Positions 12,871 through 24,100 of a stretch of 64,000 nucleotides of DNA are shown here, one piece after another. Position 1 is the stretch's first letter; each line of letters opens with the position of its first letter. The notes under the pieces are model-generated. The model was not told where the DNA came from and did not search any database. It was given only the letters and a program-made list of their open reading frames with translations. This DNA is from Monilinia fructicola (lineage: Eukaryota; Ascomycota; Leotiomycetes; Helotiales; Sclerotiniaceae). The stretch is taken from NCBI GenBank assembly GCA_008692225.1, contig VICG01000006.1, positions 1,555,501 through 1,619,500 on the forward strand, in the 5' to 3' direction. Both the position numbers and the translations under genes were made by a program.

Positions 12871-13761
12871 AGTTTTTGAAACACTTAACTCCAGCTGACT
12901 ACCTCTATGGTTTTCCCAGAGAAAAAAATACTTGATCAAAGCGTAAATGTTGTGTGTTGTATGTATCAAGACTAGATAGGGTGAAAGAGGAGAACTGGCA
13001 AGTGCAGACAAGCGACATCTCTGTTTCCTTATATGAAATTGTGTTTGTTATTGAAGTCGCTCAAACTGCTTTTGGACCCAAAATCTCGGCCTTGAGCTGT
13101 ATATTTCCCTATGTTGATAGGGGAATGTTGATGAAACCCGGAGCCGATCGGACCCGGCCCTTCAATACAATTCGTCCAATCACCCGCCGGGTTTCTTGCA
13201 CCTATTTTGGCCTCTTACAATAATCTCATCTCATTATCTGGGGATGTTTATTCAGAGTTTCAAGTTGATGACAAAGAAGTTCGACATTTATATGTTGATG
13301 TTGGAGATCAGTAAAATTTTCCATTCTCACAACACCAATCAAGTGCTTACATTAGAGGCTCGGGTACCAGGTGCCCAGACTGCAGTCTGACAATAGGTCG
13401 ATCTTGATTATTGAACCTTCTTAATAGATTGAATACATTCCCGCTATTGGAGTTGTTGGATAGGTAGACACCAAAGCAAAACACTTGTTCTTTACCAGTA
13501 CAGCTTTCAAATTTGGACTGTAGTGCAGACCATATGCTCTTCCGCCCTTGTGAGGTTGTTAAAACTATGGTCTCAACTCGATTACCCATTATTTCACACT
13601 ATCATCAAGTACACAACAGGAAGGGATGCCGCATCCAGTCCTGGATTGTACAAGCAGTTTCGAAAGGAATACCAATCTCAAGAAAATTAACTTGATACGA
13701 TTCACAATTTTATCTATTCTTATTAACTCCAACCAAAACTCCCACAGATACACCACAATGT
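12871..13761. other. intergenic region between NmrA-like and FAD monooxygenase genes
   Basis: About 0.9 kb between two minus-strand genes. It holds the CGG-AC-CCG site at 13149 and a few short ORFs with no domain signal. Nothing else stands out. Confidence 0.45.
13149..13156. promoter_or_regulatory. CGG-N2-CCG site upstream of the NmrA-like gene
   Basis: The sequence TCGGACCCGG contains CGG-AC-CCG at 13149-13156, 279 bp before the ATG at 12870. Spacing and core match the sites in front of the P450 and both FAD monooxygenases, suggesting a common Zn2Cys6 regulator. Confidence 0.45.
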
Positions 13762-15192
13762 TTAGGCGCTTACAACCTCGATATTAACTGTTTCTTTGTT
13801 CTCCAAAAGCTTCGACTCAACCTCCTTTTGTTGTTGCTTCTTTTGTTCGGCAAAACTTTCAACCATTGCATGTCCTCCTCTTTCATTGAAGAAAAGGTTT
13901 AGGTACATCCAAGTTTCCTTGGCATATCCCTCTGCACGATCGAACATTGCTAGCTCATACTTTCTTACAGCTTCGGACAAGCCAGTTGCATCCTCGAACT
14001 TCTCCTTTCCTTCCCATGTTGGTTTGCGAGCAATCACAGCTCTTGCAAGCTCCATTGCATCCTCCATCGCAACGTTTACCCCAACACCTGCAAATGGCGT
14101 CATGAGGTGAGCTGCATCACCTAATAAGGTCGCGCTGAACACAGTGGTCAGATAGGGTTCTTGAATTGTTGTGGGAGTAGACAGGGGTCGGTAAAGACTG
14201 TAGGGGAAAATGAATATTCTGAAAGTATCTTACCCTGCTCTGTGAAGCCATCTATGTCCAATTGGAAGCATATACATTGGCCTTGGAATAGGTTCTTCAT
14301 CACTCTTAGTTATCAAATCTTTTGCGTCTTGATCCCAATCCTCATAGTATTTATCCACAAACTTATGTCCAACACCAGGTGCGGACCAATCGATACCGCA
14401 GGCTTCTTGCCAATCCTCAGGTCTTCGGAAGAATCCATATGTTTGAACGGATCCATCACCATTACGCTGTGACAATACAGTCTGGTGATTACCGAGGGTG
14501 AGGCACATGCCCAACCCTACTCTTTTTGCGAGGGCTGGGTCTTTCTGATCAATGTTCAAAACTTTGGCTTCCACTCCTGTAATTCCGGCGTATTGCGGTC
14601 GCGTGTTGGAAATTATGTGGCGAACTTTTGACCAAGCACCATCGGCTCCAACAACCAAATCAAAACCCGTCTCGACTGAATCTTTGAAATGCAAATCATA
14701 CGTGAGGGATGTTCCGTCGGAAGATGTTTCGACACGTTGTAGCTTGTGTCCCCACTTGATGCTACCCGGTTCAAGCGAATCTAAAAGCATATTACGAAGT
14801 TGAACTCGGTCGACTTCAGGACGGCCTTTGAAAGAATCTGGTCTACTTTCACCAATATCTTTACTCTCATCCATAAGTAGATTTCCAGAAGGGTCGTAGA
14901 TCTTGAGAACCTCGCCCTCAGGTCTTGCAACTGCCAGGAATTGCTCATACAATCCAGCTTCGCGGAGTGCAACCTGAGCAGATCCCTCGTGAATATCAAG
15001 AGTACCTCCTCTAGTTCTTGCATGACGATCTGCGTCTAATTCAAATACGGTACATGGAATACCATTGTATTGAACAAGACGAGCAAAAGTTAAGCCGGCA
15101 GGTCCAGCTGTGATTTGTTAGTCTCGAGTTTTTAGACATGAATTCGAGTAGAATAACGTACCCCCTATAACAGCGATTTTTGGAAGAGACAT
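13762..15192 (-). CDS. TetX-like FAD-dependent monooxygenase
   Basis: Exons 15192-15162, 15107-14234 and 14134-13762 give 425 residues with all junctions in frame. The first intron interrupts the FAD-binding loop; joined, it reads VIGAGPAG (residues about 8-15). Further flavoprotein motifs are the DG motif (VVGADGAWSKVR) and the second FAD-binding GD motif (LLGDAAHLMTPFAGVGVN) near residue 305. The segment GGTLDIHEGSAQ after the first beta-alpha-beta unit is typical of the TetX/aromatic hydroxylase group. Such enzymes hydroxylate or epoxidise aromatic or polycyclic substrates with NAD(P)H and O2. In fungal peptide-alkaloid pathways related flavoenzymes oxidise indole or anthranilate-derived scaffolds. 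It is divergent to the NRPS, and the shared upstream region contains CGGATCCG. The charged tail (KKQQQKEVESK) is probably non-catalytic. Confidence 0.9.
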
Positions 15193-15401
15193 CTCGGATA
15201 AAGATCACAGTTTTTAGTCGTACAATCGTTGTGTTATTGATTGAAAGAATGATAGCAGAAGTCGAGCGTAGAGGATGATGATTTGAAATTCTATAACAAA
15301 CGATGGATGAGCTGGATTAATATCACATAATTTAGCACGCAATATGAAGCCCATCAGCCGGATCAAAACGTGCTGACAACGTGCTGACAGGGGGGACTTT
15401 T

Positions 15402-15409
15402 CGGATCCG
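15402..15409. promoter_or_regulatory. CGGATCCG palindrome in the FAD monooxygenase/NRPS promoter
   Basis: TCGGATCCGG holds a perfect CGG-AT-CCG palindrome 210 bp upstream of the FAD monooxygenase ATG. It lies in the divergent region shared with the NRPS, about 950 bp before the present NRPS start but only about 200 bp before the decayed adenylation-like stretch. A looser CGG-N10-CCG pair follows near 15435-15450. Confidence 0.5.
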
Positions 15410-15608
15410 GCACAACTGTGGATTTCGATAGCGGAGTGGTGGATCCGCGAACTCGACATGCATATTTACCTTGATGTACTATTGTTCTTACTGCTCACTA
15501 TTTACGAAGGGGTCGAGTTACAAACTATATTCCACTTGCCAGTAGAATATTATTAGAAACTGAAGGATCATTAGAAATTAAAATATTACTCAGCCTTAAA
15601 CAAGAGTA

Positions 15609-16358
15609 GTGAATCAGCCTTCAAGTAAGAATTTGGACATTTTAGACCGACTTTGTTTACATCAAATCCGGACATCTGTCTCCGCATCGGACATGCTCGG
15701 GATCAAGCGAATTATCACAACAGCTCCCCTTTCCTTGTTATGCCTATACCTTGGCGGTACCTTATTCGAACCTGGAATTGCATATTGGACTAAAGAATAG
15801 GTTCTCAACACAAACCAAGGGATCGTGTTAGTTTAGTTCAAGGTTGACGGCTTCAGAGCGTTGCAGATAGAAGTTTGTATCCATAGTGCTTTTCCCCAGG
15901 TCATGCCGCAGAAGACGAGCAAATCCTTTGATTGCAAATCCAACTGATAGACTAAGATTTTGAAATGCAAAACCATCAGTCATTCACACCCGTGTCTGCA
16001 TGTGCATCACGCAATTCGACGGGCCTAAGGGCTCAGCATTGCCATGGATCCAGAACGGCAAGCCCACTTACTCACTTGGTATCTGTGAAGACTTGGGAAC
16101 GTGCTGAAATGATACGTCTTGGAATTTGCAAATCCCAGAATGTCAGATTCGTACCTGCAATATTCATCACTGGGAAACGCTTAGTTGAGATTTTAGACAA
16201 GATATGGTCAACATCTCGGAGCCGGATGAGCACAGCATGTTTCATTTCCTTGCCAAATCTATCATCATGATTTCTTTATGTATGGCCGTCTTGTCCTCCT
16301 CAGTTTGTCCTTCCACTTCAGAGATCCGCGTCAACAACAAAGATCAACTACATCTACA
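15609..16358 (+). pseudogene. possible relic of a lost NRPS adenylation domain
   Basis: This stretch directly precedes the NRPS and has faint adenylation-like pieces interrupted by stops. One reading frame gives GIAYWTKE, then a stop, then about a dozen codons and another stop, then FKVDGFRALQIE. These resemble motifs A7 (Y.TkD) and A8 (vKVdGFR..l.E) in the correct order. Another frame has FVPAIFITGKRL, which recalls motif A10. Only about 750 bp remain, less than half a full domain of about 1.5 kb. The remaining enzyme starts with a carrier domain, as expected if an A-T-C-A-T-C ancestor lost its first A domain. The matches are short and made by eye; it could also be ordinary promoter sequence. 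Confidence 0.3.
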
Positions 16359-19300
16359 ATGTCTCCCTTCATTGATGTCATTTGTAACAATGCCCTCACG
16401 AAACGAAACATGGCCGAAGGGACTTCCGGTGTGATACCGTCAAAGAAAGAAGCCCTTATTCTCAATCATTTGTGCTCGATCCTTGAGCTTCCCATAACAA
16501 AAATTGGCCTAGACTCCAACTTTGTTGGTCTTGGTGGCCATTCATTAATGGCGATCAAGCTATCTAAAGCTTGCAAAAAAGATGGTCTCGCTCTATCAAT
16601 ACCATCCATTCTTTTAAGCCCTACCCTCAAAAATTTGATTGACTCCGCCACCGAGATAAGATCTACTCCCTCGACGCATATTCTGAAAGGCACACCCGAT
16701 CTGAATACACCCGTCAGCCCTACCAAATTGAGTCATGAACGCCGCACGTCGTTCTCTAGGCCTGTCCCTTCCAGCAGATATACAACATCTACATCCAATC
16801 TTTTGGTAACCGAGATGCAACACTCCTTCATGCACAGCTACCAGCGACAACCTGGCAGCAACATCATCAGTTTCTATGAGACGTACAGTTCGGCCAATAT
16901 TCCCACCATGAAGATGGCCTGGAAGACGGTTATAGAGTCGGAACCCGTATTCCGCACGGTTTTTGATCACGATAGAGCTACAGCAACATGCTCGAACCAG
17001 CCACTACCTTTCATCTGGGATGAGGTTTTTGTTGAAGATACCGATACCTACATTTCGGAACTGGAAAAAGAGATCGTGCCCCCAAAGATGGAAGTCACTT
17101 TCACAGTCCTTACTCCAAGAACCCAAAGATCCGGGAATGTTGGGGTTAGCACGATAATATGGCGGGTTCATCATGCCTTTATTGATGGATATTCGGCAAA
17201 TCTATTATACGAGAAGGTGAGAAAGATAGTGATGGGCCAGAAGATCGTGCCTGGTACACCATTCTCCAGCGTAATACAAGAAGTGCAAAGATATCAACAA
17301 ATGAACCGCGAACTAAGCAGAGCCTTTTGGAGAAAACAAATGGAAATACATCCGTCTCCGGTAGGCGATCTAGCTCTTCCAGTTCCATCCTCTACCTCCA
17401 AAACATCTCGAAACGCTGACGTTTCGTTTACGATACCTTCCGAGGAGATATCGGAAGCAGCAAGATCTGCTGGTGTATCTTTAGCCTCGTGGTTTCAAGC
17501 AGCCTGGGGACTGGCACTATCTGTATACGCTGATTCCGATAGCGTGGTTTTTGGGACTGTCCTTTCTGGTCGTAACTTGCCAATAGCTGGAATGGATGAT
17601 ACGATTGGACCTTTGATAAACACATTACCATTTCATATCTCATTGGACCGTAACCAAACAGCGTTGGAGTATATCCAATCGGTCTTTCGACACTCGGTTG
17701 AGCTGAGCTCGTTGCAACACTCTCTTCCCGAAGATGGATATAGTCGACAATTTGCATCAGCATTGGCAATGGAGTTTGATATGCAACCCACCGATGATCA
17801 TAAAGTTCGTCCCGTTGGACAATCATGGTTCAAAGTCGTTCCAGACATCCCACTCAGTATCTTCATGACCACAAGTGGAACCATCAGAATGTCATACCAA
17901 ACACAGAAGTATAACGAATCGGACATCGAGCTATTGTCAGAGAACTTCCAAAGTGCTATCTTGTCGATCCTGTCGCCTACCAAGTCAATCGGTGAATGCT
18001 TGTCTAATCTGCTCTCTACCAAATCTCACGAGACTCTGATGAGAATGGGTAATTGTTTGACAGATGAAACATCGCCAGCTTCAATCAAAGATGATTTAGT
18101 CACATTGTTCGAGCGTGCCGCGGCTGAGAACCCATCCATTCTAGCCGTCGAGAAAGCTGGAGAGAGCCTAACCTATCAAGAATTTGATACAATGGCCACA
18201 AAACTATCAGCTCAGCTTTCCCGATACATTCAGCCGGGCGATATAGTCTGCGTTCACGCCGATAGAAGTATCAACTGGCTTGTTGCCATCTACGGTATCC
18301 TGAAAGCCGGTGCAGTCTACTCTGCACAAGATGCCGCTCTACCAGGACACATTCGAGAAGCCAATTTCCAGACCGCTGGTGGAAAACTCTTCTTGACTCC
18401 AGCATCATCTCGACGAAGCATTGCGCCAGAATCGTGCAAATTATGTCTTTCCGTTGAGGATCTTGTCCAATTACCATTGCCAAGGTCAGCAGCTATTGCT
18501 CCTAGACAAACGCCAAGACCTTCGGATAATGCATATCTTTGCTTTACATCTGGTTCCACGGGTAAACCAAAAGGTGTCATGTGTAGCCATGAAGGTCTCG
18601 TGGCATTCCAGAAAGATCTTGCCGTTCGTCTTTTTGCACTACCGGGTCAAAGAATTTCCCAGTTGATGTCTCCCGCTTTTGATGGAAGTATTCATGAGAT
18701 ATTTTCGGCTCTGAGCTATGGAGCTACCATCGTACTAGCTGATGGTATTCATCCATTTTCCCATCTAGAGAAATCTACCGCTGCAATCTTGACCCCATCT
18801 ATCGCCAATATTTTGGATCCAGAAGACTTTCCCATGTTGCGAAACGTATACCTAGTTGGTGAGCCAGTACCACAGCATGTGAATGATGTCTGGTCCAGTG
18901 TAAAAAACCTTTACAACATGTACGGTCCTACTGAAGCCACGTGTGGTGCCACAATCAAACGTTTGCTCCCGGGAAAATCGGTTAATATCGGTGCTCCAAA
19001 CCCCACTACCCGTGTATACATTCTCGACCGAAATCAACAACTTCTCCCTCCAGGTGTAATCGGAGAGATCTATCTTGCCGGTGTTCAAGTAGCGCGAGGT
19101 TATATTGGTATGCCACAAATGTCCGCCGAAAGATTTCTTCCTGATACCATCTGTAACCGCCAAGGAGAAATGATGTATAGAACTGGTGATCGAGGATATT
19201 TCAACCGAGCCGGCGAAGTTGAATGTCTGGGTCGTAATGATCGACAAATCAAGCTACGCGGTTTCCGCCTTGATCTCAATGATTTAGAAATCAGAGTTGC

Positions 19301-21137
19301 AGAGGCTATTCCAGAATGTTCTGGCATTGCTATCTGTCAAAAGGGCGATTACCTTGTTGCTATGGTCCAACCCGAGACATTGGATATTGCCAAGGTCAGA
19401 GCGAAGGTTACCAAGGTGCTGCCTGTTCATGCTGTTCCCAGAGTATTCATGGCGGTGGAAAAATTTCCAATGACACCTGCTGGAAAATTAGACTACAAAG
19501 CAATTACCAACATGACCATTGCAAAAGAGGAGTCTGTACCAAAGAAGATTGAAAGTTCAACCGAAACTAGAATCGCTGAAGCATGGAAGGAGTTATTGGG
19601 ACTCGAATCCAATGTGGAGATTACTAGAGACTCGGAATTTGTCTCACTTGGGGGTCATTCTGTCATGCAACTTCGTCTTGCAAGCAAACTCTCCGATATT
19701 TTCGGTGTAAGAATGACGGTATCCCATATTATGCAATCGGTCAATCTATTCGAGATGGCTAAGACCATTGATAACCTTCGTACTCAGACCCCACCGACAG
19801 ATATTAATAATGGTTTGGTGCCACTAGGCAAACACCGAGTATCTCCCATTGAGTGTGAATGGTGGGAGAAGTACAGATTGAATATCGGGACTTCCTCATT
19901 CAATGTTACATATGCCTGCTCAATTGACAGCAATGTAGTCGATACCGATAAGCTCATCTCAGCATGGAACACAGTACTAGCACGTCATCGTATTCTTCGA
20001 TGCCGATATGTCAAGACTGGACGAAGAGGAAGTCTACGAAGAGGTTACGATCGATTCCCACCCCAGATCAAGACTGTCAATAAGCTTGGTCTCTGGAGAG
20101 AGTGTAACCGACCTTTTGATTTGGAACGTCAACATCCAATTCGAGTCTTCCTTTCCAGAAACACCATGCTCGCATCCATGAGTCACATAATCGCCGATTT
20201 GACATCCCTCGAAGTTCTTCTCAAGGAAGTTACTACCCTATACAGTGGTAAAGTATTATCCCCTGTCGAGCATACATACATGGATACCACACAATGGAGC
20301 ACTACCCCTACACCAGCAGAATCCAAGTGGTGGAAAGAATACCTTCATGGAGCATCAAAGACCTATACACTTCCAAATCTCCTAGGACGTACCACATACG
20401 CCGGTCGTACACGTCTTACAAAACTCCCCCAAGATCTTACCATTGAAATCCTCAACTTCACTGAAGAACAAAAAGTCACACTTCACCAACTAGCTCTTGG
20501 TGCTGTAGCACTTTCACTCCAGCACGATCAAAACGACGTGGATATTATCTTGGGAGGTCCCTATTTGAATCGAGGAGCCAAAGATCTTGACACGGTCGGA
20601 TTATTCCTCGAGCCACTCCCCATTCGTGTCCGCCACCCAATGACTTCCCCATCCACAGACTCCTACCTCCGTGCCGTGCAAACCTCTAGCCAAGAAGCCA
20701 TTGCACACGCCATGCCCTGGGACCAAATCCTCAGCGCCACCTCAACAAAAACGCATTTCCCAAATCATCCTCTTCTAGATGTTATGGTTACGTTCCATGA
20801 CAATCGTACGCCGAAGACTATGATCGAGGGTGTGGACCCTTTGATTACCTATACAGAAGGAAGTAAATTTGCATTGTTGGTAGAATTTTCAGTCATTTCG
20901 CATGATACTATTGCACTGCGCTTGGAACATGACACTCAATGCGTGTCAAAGTCTGAGATCAGGGTGTTTGAGGCAGTTGTTTTTGAAGCTGTGAGGGGGT
21001 TGGTTAGTGGGTTGGGTATGGAGGATTTGAAAAAGAAGCTTGTCCTTAAAAAGAGGGAGGTAGAAGTTGATGTTGATGGAAGAACATTAACGCCGGCGAG
21101 TTATTTTGGTAAGAGGGTGGAGGCACTGACTTCTTGA
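16359..21137 (+). CDS. nonribosomal peptide synthetase, T-C-A-T-C
   Basis: A single exon of 1592 residues. I chose the ATG at 16359 (good context, ctacaATG) over an in-frame ATG at 16278. Domain order: carrier T1 (GLGGHSLM, phosphopantetheine Ser about 62); condensation C1 with intact HHAFIDG (about 271-277); adenylation A with TSGSTGKPKG (about 730), MYGPTEA (about 853), YRTGD (about 940), the A8 core KLRGFR and PAGKLD; carrier T2 (LGGHSVM, Ser about 1101); terminal C2 with SHIIADLTS (about 1275-1283). C2 matches the SHxxxDx(S/T) pattern of fungal terminal condensation domains that release products by cyclisation. There is no thioesterase or reductase. Position-by-position comparison with GrsA gives a tentative A-code of D-G-H-L-L-G-M-C-G-K, which I do not recognise; the Asp suggests an alpha-amino acid. 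T1 has no A domain before it, so it must be loaded in trans, or the enzyme is a truncated dimodular type. Confidence 0.95.
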   Translation: MSPFIDVICNNALTKRNMAEGTSGVIPSKKEALILNHLCSILELPITKIGLDSNFVGLGGHSLMAIKLSKACKKDGLALSIPSILLSPTLKNLIDSATEIRSTPSTHILKGTPDLNTPVSPTKLSHERRTSFSRPVPSSRYTTSTSNLLVTEMQHSFMHSYQRQPGSNIISFYETYSSANIPTMKMAWKTVIESEPVFRTVFDHDRATATCSNQPLPFIWDEVFVEDTDTYISELEKEIVPPKMEVTFTVLTPRTQRSGNVGVSTIIWRVHHAFIDGYSANLLYEKVRKIVMGQKIVPGTPFSSVIQEVQRYQQMNRELSRAFWRKQMEIHPSPVGDLALPVPSSTSKTSRNADVSFTIPSEEISEAARSAGVSLASWFQAAWGLALSVYADSDSVVFGTVLSGRNLPIAGMDDTIGPLINTLPFHISLDRNQTALEYIQSVFRHSVELSSLQHSLPEDGYSRQFASALAMEFDMQPTDDHKVRPVGQSWFKVVPDIPLSIFMTTSGTIRMSYQTQKYNESDIELLSENFQSAILSILSPTKSIGECLSNLLSTKSHETLMRMGNCLTDETSPASIKDDLVTLFERAAAENPSILAVEKAGESLTYQEFDTMATKLSAQLSRYIQPGDIVCVHADRSINWLVAIYGILKAGAVYSAQDAALPGHIREANFQTAGGKLFLTPASSRRSIAPESCKLCLSVEDLVQLPLPRSAAIAPRQTPRPSDNAYLCFTSGSTGKPKGVMCSHEGLVAFQKDLAVRLFALPGQRISQLMSPAFDGSIHEIFSALSYGATIVLADGIHPFSHLEKSTAAILTPSIANILDPEDFPMLRNVYLVGEPVPQHVNDVWSSVKNLYNMYGPTEATCGATIKRLLPGKSVNIGAPNPTTRVYILDRNQQLLPPGVIGEIYLAGVQVARGYIGMPQMSAERFLPDTICNRQGEMMYRTGDRGYFNRAGEVECLGRNDRQIKLRGFRLDLNDLEIRVAEAIPECSGIAICQKGDYLVAMVQPETLDIAKVRAKVTKVLPVHAVPRVFMAVEKFPMTPAGKLDYKAITNMTIAKEESVPKKIESSTETRIAEAWKELLGLESNVEITRDSEFVSLGGHSVMQLRLASKLSDIFGVRMTVSHIMQSVNLFEMAKTIDNLRTQTPPTDINNGLVPLGKHRVSPIECEWWEKYRLNIGTSSFNVTYACSIDSNVVDTDKLISAWNTVLARHRILRCRYVKTGRRGSLRRGYDRFPPQIKTVNKLGLWRECNRPFDLERQHPIRVFLSRNTMLASMSHIIADLTSLEVLLKEVTTLYSGKVLSPVEHTYMDTTQWSTTPTPAESKWWKEYLHGASKTYTLPNLLGRTTYAGRTRLTKLPQDLTIEILNFTEEQKVTLHQLALGAVALSLQHDQNDVDIILGGPYLNRGAKDLDTVGLFLEPLPIRVRHPMTSPSTDSYLRAVQTSSQEAIAHAMPWDQILSATSTKTHFPNHPLLDVMVTFHDNRTPKTMIEGVDPLITYTEGSKFALLVEFSVISHDTIALRLEHDTQCVSKSEIRVFEAVVFEAVRGLVSGLGMEDLKKKLVLKKREVEVDVDGRTLTPASYFGKRVEALTS

Positions 21138-24100
21138 GTCGTCATTTATAAAGAAAGAAAGGAAAAAAGTTTTTTGTGTACATTACATGGCGAAATTTCA
21201 TAGAATTAGGATTAGAGGCTGAGGTTCATGTACAGGTTCTTTGATGGATAGTTTAGGAGTTTTATGATTTAATGGTTTAGAGAATCAATACTATTGAGGC
21301 TCATTACTGCTAATTTCCTGTGGGTTTTCCTGTTACTTGGGAGTCATTTATTGAGATAGAACAATCAGATGTATTCAAATAATCAAACTTATTCGAATGA
21401 CCAAGGTTAATGTGTAATGAAGTTTAATGAACCTACTAAAATCATACAGAATTGATACGTGTAGCTATTTCAATATTCAAGGTATTTGTATGTTCGGGTG
21501 ATGTGGAGATAACGACTAATATCTTGACTCTGAGGCATATTAAGACTTCTCAATACTCAGATGTCCTACAGCCAACAAAATCCTTCTGAAATACGTTATC
21601 AATGTATATCTAACATAGGTGCAATTCAAAGTCTCTTGAATCTCAAGGATATTCACCACCAAGGTTCCAAGTTCCATGGCAACTGAGGGTGTTTCTTGGT
21701 GATAAGTGTATCACGTCTGATGGATGAACAGCATGAGATTATAAATTAAGAAAGATCAAAGGACATAGTCAAAGAACAGAAAAGTCCCCACGGCCCATTA
21801 CTTTCTAGGATTACTAGATACCTCTCATGGCTATGGACTATTTGCACGAGGGCCGATGCTCTTGTCGCCGCATATGAATGTACGAAGTAAGGGAAGAAAG
21901 AAGAGTGAGTCTCTCGTAGCAGCCACAACTTCCCTACGTTGATATCCCTCAACGTCGACAGGCATTGACGTAGATATGACTCAATCATGCCCACAGTGAA
22001 AACAGAACTCCCCAAGGAGAAGGAACGCTCCCAGCGATTCTCTTATTACTTTCAAATCACAAGAGACGGCCGAATAGGAGGGAGTATTTGCAACGCAGGC
22101 AGGCATACTTGCTACTGCAGGTACGATAATGTAGGAGTAGACAGTCTTCTCTATTTTGGTGAAGTAATCGTAGTCTTACGTATGTGGTGAAAACGAATGA
22201 TGATTTGCGGCAGGGCCCAAGGAAGCAAGTGCAGATGAGGCGATGATGGATGGGGGTATCTGAGAGTCTTATTCGCATGTGACGAACAAGGAGAGAGAGT
22301 ATCAAGGAGAATTGTGAAGGTGAAGTGAGATTTCTCATACGGCATCACTTGATGAGGAACGACGTTGTTGTCAGATCTGAGGTAGTACTCTTTGGAATAT
22401 GGAGAGGGTGTTGCCGAGTGAAGTCTCTGGGGGGATGAATGAATTTCGAGAAACGAGGGGACCGAACAGTCGGAGTCTTGATATGAGTGATGTCGGTGAC
22501 CTGACCTTATATTCTTGACACGGGTGACGTCGGTATCGTCGGTATATACGGAGTGGTGAAGTGATCACCTGCAATCCAGTATTCGAGTTCATACCGAACC
22601 TTGATGGACACCTTGATGGACACCGACCTAGGTACTTGTAGCAGATGACAGATGGATGACAAATGACAGAGACCATGGTCCCATAGAACCAACAATGCCG
22701 AGGTCCAACAGACCTTGTCGTGGGTGACCTTAACCGTAGTGAATGGCGAAATCAACATCAGACGAACAATTTTCATGGGATGATAACAGGAAGTAAACAA
22801 ACCGATTCAAAATCTATCGAAAACGCCCTTTCTCGCAACTCTCGCAATCCTTCTTCAATCCAGACGTTGATAGTTTTCCTATACTCGCGCAATCTTCCTC
22901 TTTCGAATGCTGCAAAAAAGTCCACACTTTTCAAAAAATTGGAATTTCCAAAGAGTCCCTCAGACGTGCAACAAAACTTTTTTGACGCTCTTTTTGATCA
23001 CATGGAGCGTCTGCTATTGGCCAGAAAACTGACAAAAACCATTCATTTTGGGATTTCTCGAGTTCTGGAGATATTTGGATTCTGAAAAGTCTGGCGCAGG
23101 TAGAGAAAGTGTTTCTAAGTACTATAGGAAAGTTTGGTAAACTTCTAAGATCACGTTTTTGAGATATTCGACGTTGGAATTGGGGCGCTCGCCTTGCGAC
23201 TGACCTTTTGAGAATTTTCTTCATCAGCAAATATGAAAATCACGATTTCAACACCAACAATATCTGCGAGAGTGCAGAAGTTTGCATGCAGCTTCAGCTA
23301 GGTGACAGCTATCTGCGCCAGGTCTGCAATCACTTTCGAAGAAGAAATTTGTTTTGCAGTGATGTTGGCGTCCTTTTTGGAGATCCGGAGCATGCCGGCA
23401 GACGATGACTTATGAAGTTGTCACTGTGCAAGACGTCGCTACGGAAATAATGCTACAAGAATTTCGATATGCGAAGCTCGAATGAAGAAGTCTCCGCTCG
23501 AAATTCAAAATTCAAACTTCTTCACGCATCTACAGATTACAGAGATTCGTTGAATACAATTATGCAATTTGTATGAAGAAGTCCTGCTTTCAAGGCTGGC
23601 AAGTCGTTCGCTTCGGAGAAGTCATCGTTGCTTTGCATTTCGAGAGCGTTCACAGGATCCACCCTCCAGTATTTGATTACAGTACCCGTGGACATCAGTG
23701 AGAGATGCTTGGAAGGGGATCAAAACACATGTGCCAATCTCATGGGACGAGAGACACTTCTGGGACAAAATTTCAAAAAATAAACATGATTCTAATTCAC
23801 TGCCAAGTACAGAAGTGAATTTGTTTGGACACCACGGTGCGGTTTTATTGGCACGTTGACGAGAACAAGATCCTCACCTCTGTACATTGCGATCGGGTTA
23901 AGGTGATAGTCATCCGCAGGTACTTGACTACTGTCTAGTTTATGGACAATTCGACGTCTCTCAATACTATTATCATCTCGTGGTCCTGGAATTTCAGGAC
24001 ACCGCAGAATGATTGTAGTTCTCAGGTTTGCTCATTGCTCTGGGGTAGGTTTTTTGGTATACAATTTCATTTGTTCTGTTAAATTCAAATCAGCTAAAGT

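Noticed and set aside
22720..23085. 121-residue plus-strand open frame
   Set aside because: No start context, domain or intron logic; overlapped by an equally open antisense frame.
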